DNA from: Planctomycetia bacterium
GTDB lineage: Bacteria > Planctomycetota > Brocadiia > Brocadiales > Brocadiaceae
NCBI GenBank assembly: GCA_015075005.1
Contig: JABTVC010000002.1
Span: 1,284,259-1,348,258 of the forward strand
Direction: 5' to 3'
DNA: 64,000 nt
Under the pieces are notes generated by a model that searched no databases, was not told the DNA's origin, and saw only the letters and a list, made by a program, of their open reading frames with translations. A program made the translations under genes and the position numbers. Of the stretch, positions 63,638 through 64,000 are shown in pieces. The stretch's first letter is position 1, and every line of letters starts with the position of its first letter.

Positions 63638-64000
63638 ATCTTTAGCAAGTCATAATAACGTTTATTCACCGGTGGTCTCGGGTAACCGGGTTGATGGTCC
63701 AGCCACTTCCACCCTATGCCGTTGGGATTTCCACCGTACACAGGGTCGCTTAACAAGGCTTCAAACAGGTAAGAAAGGAGCTTGGATATCCAATTTCTCC
63801 CTGCTGTGGTTTTTGTAATTTGTTGCAACAAGGTTGATTGCTGCAACTGCGGTAAGCGTACGAAGACGGCTTTATGCCTTTCAAGCGCCAAGTCATCCAG
63901 CCATTTGACGCCGTTCAGGATAAATTCTTTTTCGTCCGGATCAATCGCGGGGTCAGCGATAACATTGCGTAAATACTCAATAGCGTTGATTTCCTTCGCG
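63634..64000 (-). CDS. Gluconate 2-dehydrogenase subunit 3-like protein, truncated by window edge
   Basis: The frame is open to the right edge, so the start lies outside. The visible 121 residues include NAIEYLRNVIADPAIDPDEK, SKLLSYLFEALLSDPVYGG and NPNGIGWKWLDHQPGYPRPP, the latter typical of gluconate dehydrogenase subunit 3. This small subunit carries the Tat signal in related complexes and escorts the flavoprotein. The stop overlaps the start of the GMC gene. ATG at 63891 is only an internal codon. Confidence 0.85.
   Translation of the reverse strand, partial: AKEINAIEYLRNVIADPAIDPDEKEFILNGVKWLDDLALERHKAVFVRLPQLQQSTLLQQITKTTAGRNWISKLLSYLFEALLSDPVYGGNPNGIGWKWLDHQPGYPRPPVNKRYYDLLKI

Noticed and set aside
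1..64000. tRNA, rRNA genes and CRISPR arrays
   Set aside because: I scanned by eye for T-loop motifs, rRNA-like stretches and regular spaced repeats and found none; a tRNAscan-SE and CRISPR search would settle it.

Overview
The window reads as accessory chromosome from a Gram-negative bacterium with about 42% G+C. It carries lipoprotein lipoboxes, an outer-membrane beta-barrel, a contractile sheath protein, a P460-type haem protein and an ISNCY-like transposase. The mix of FHA proteins, a Ser/Thr kinase, a bacterial caspase and long secreted repeat proteins suggests a planctomycete, perhaps an anammox (Brocadiales) relative. There is no rRNA here to prove it, so the taxonomy is inference.

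Region 1 (0-19 kb, plus strand) is a secretion, surface and signalling block. In order it holds the C-terminal part of a TssC/VipB-like sheath protein, a secreted subtilisin-like protease, a truncated transposase whose 3' end overlaps the start of a double-FHA membrane protein, and a lipoprotein with a DUF799-like domain plus a beta-helix. Next comes a well-supported c-di-GMP-I riboswitch with an overlapping intrinsic terminator. It precedes an autotransporter-type barrel gene and a 983-aa secreted Ig/PKD-type protein. A caspase lipoprotein, a Ser/Thr kinase, a convergent PP2C phosphatase and a second double-FHA protein follow. The kinase, phosphatase and FHA proteins beside a sheath gene resemble the threonine-phosphorylation control of type VI secretion. 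The riboswitch suggests that c-di-GMP switches on the surface proteins.

Region 2 (19-36 kb, mostly minus strand) begins with a gene-poor stretch holding a strong imperfect hairpin. It then has a secreted carboxypeptidase-regulatory-like protein, a DTW tRNA-modification protein, a PLP enzyme and a relic of a TlpA thioredoxin. A radical-SAM/arsenite-methyltransferase fusion, three glycosyltransferase genes, a rhodanese lipoprotein, pstSCAB, a CMD/AhpD-like protein, a RAYT transposase relic framed by palindromes, a cysteine-rich small protein and a flavodoxin follow. ArsM beside Pst genes is reminiscent of an arsenic island.

Region 3 (36-64 kb, minus strand) holds redox and carbohydrate genes. 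These are a DsbD relic, cytochrome P460, an HMA protein, glgC, trxB, transketolase, glucose dehydrogenase, a GH63-like glucosidase, a double VOC protein, GMC oxidoreductase, an aquaporin-family channel, fructose bisphosphatase, zwf, a transaldolase-PGI fusion, rpiB, TlpA, DUF547, a disulfide oxidoreductase with a VTT-domain protein, a second GMC oxidoreductase and a gluconate-dehydrogenase subunit 3-like gene at the right edge. They form an oxidative pentose-phosphate, sugar-oxidation and glycogen module.

From 28.9 to 54.3 kb many genes are interrupted by one-base indels, often in homopolymers. The protein sequence between the indels stays well conserved, gene lengths are close to normal and ATGA gene overlaps are kept. 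This looks more like sequence error than decay, although genuine recent pseudogenes cannot be excluded from sequence alone.
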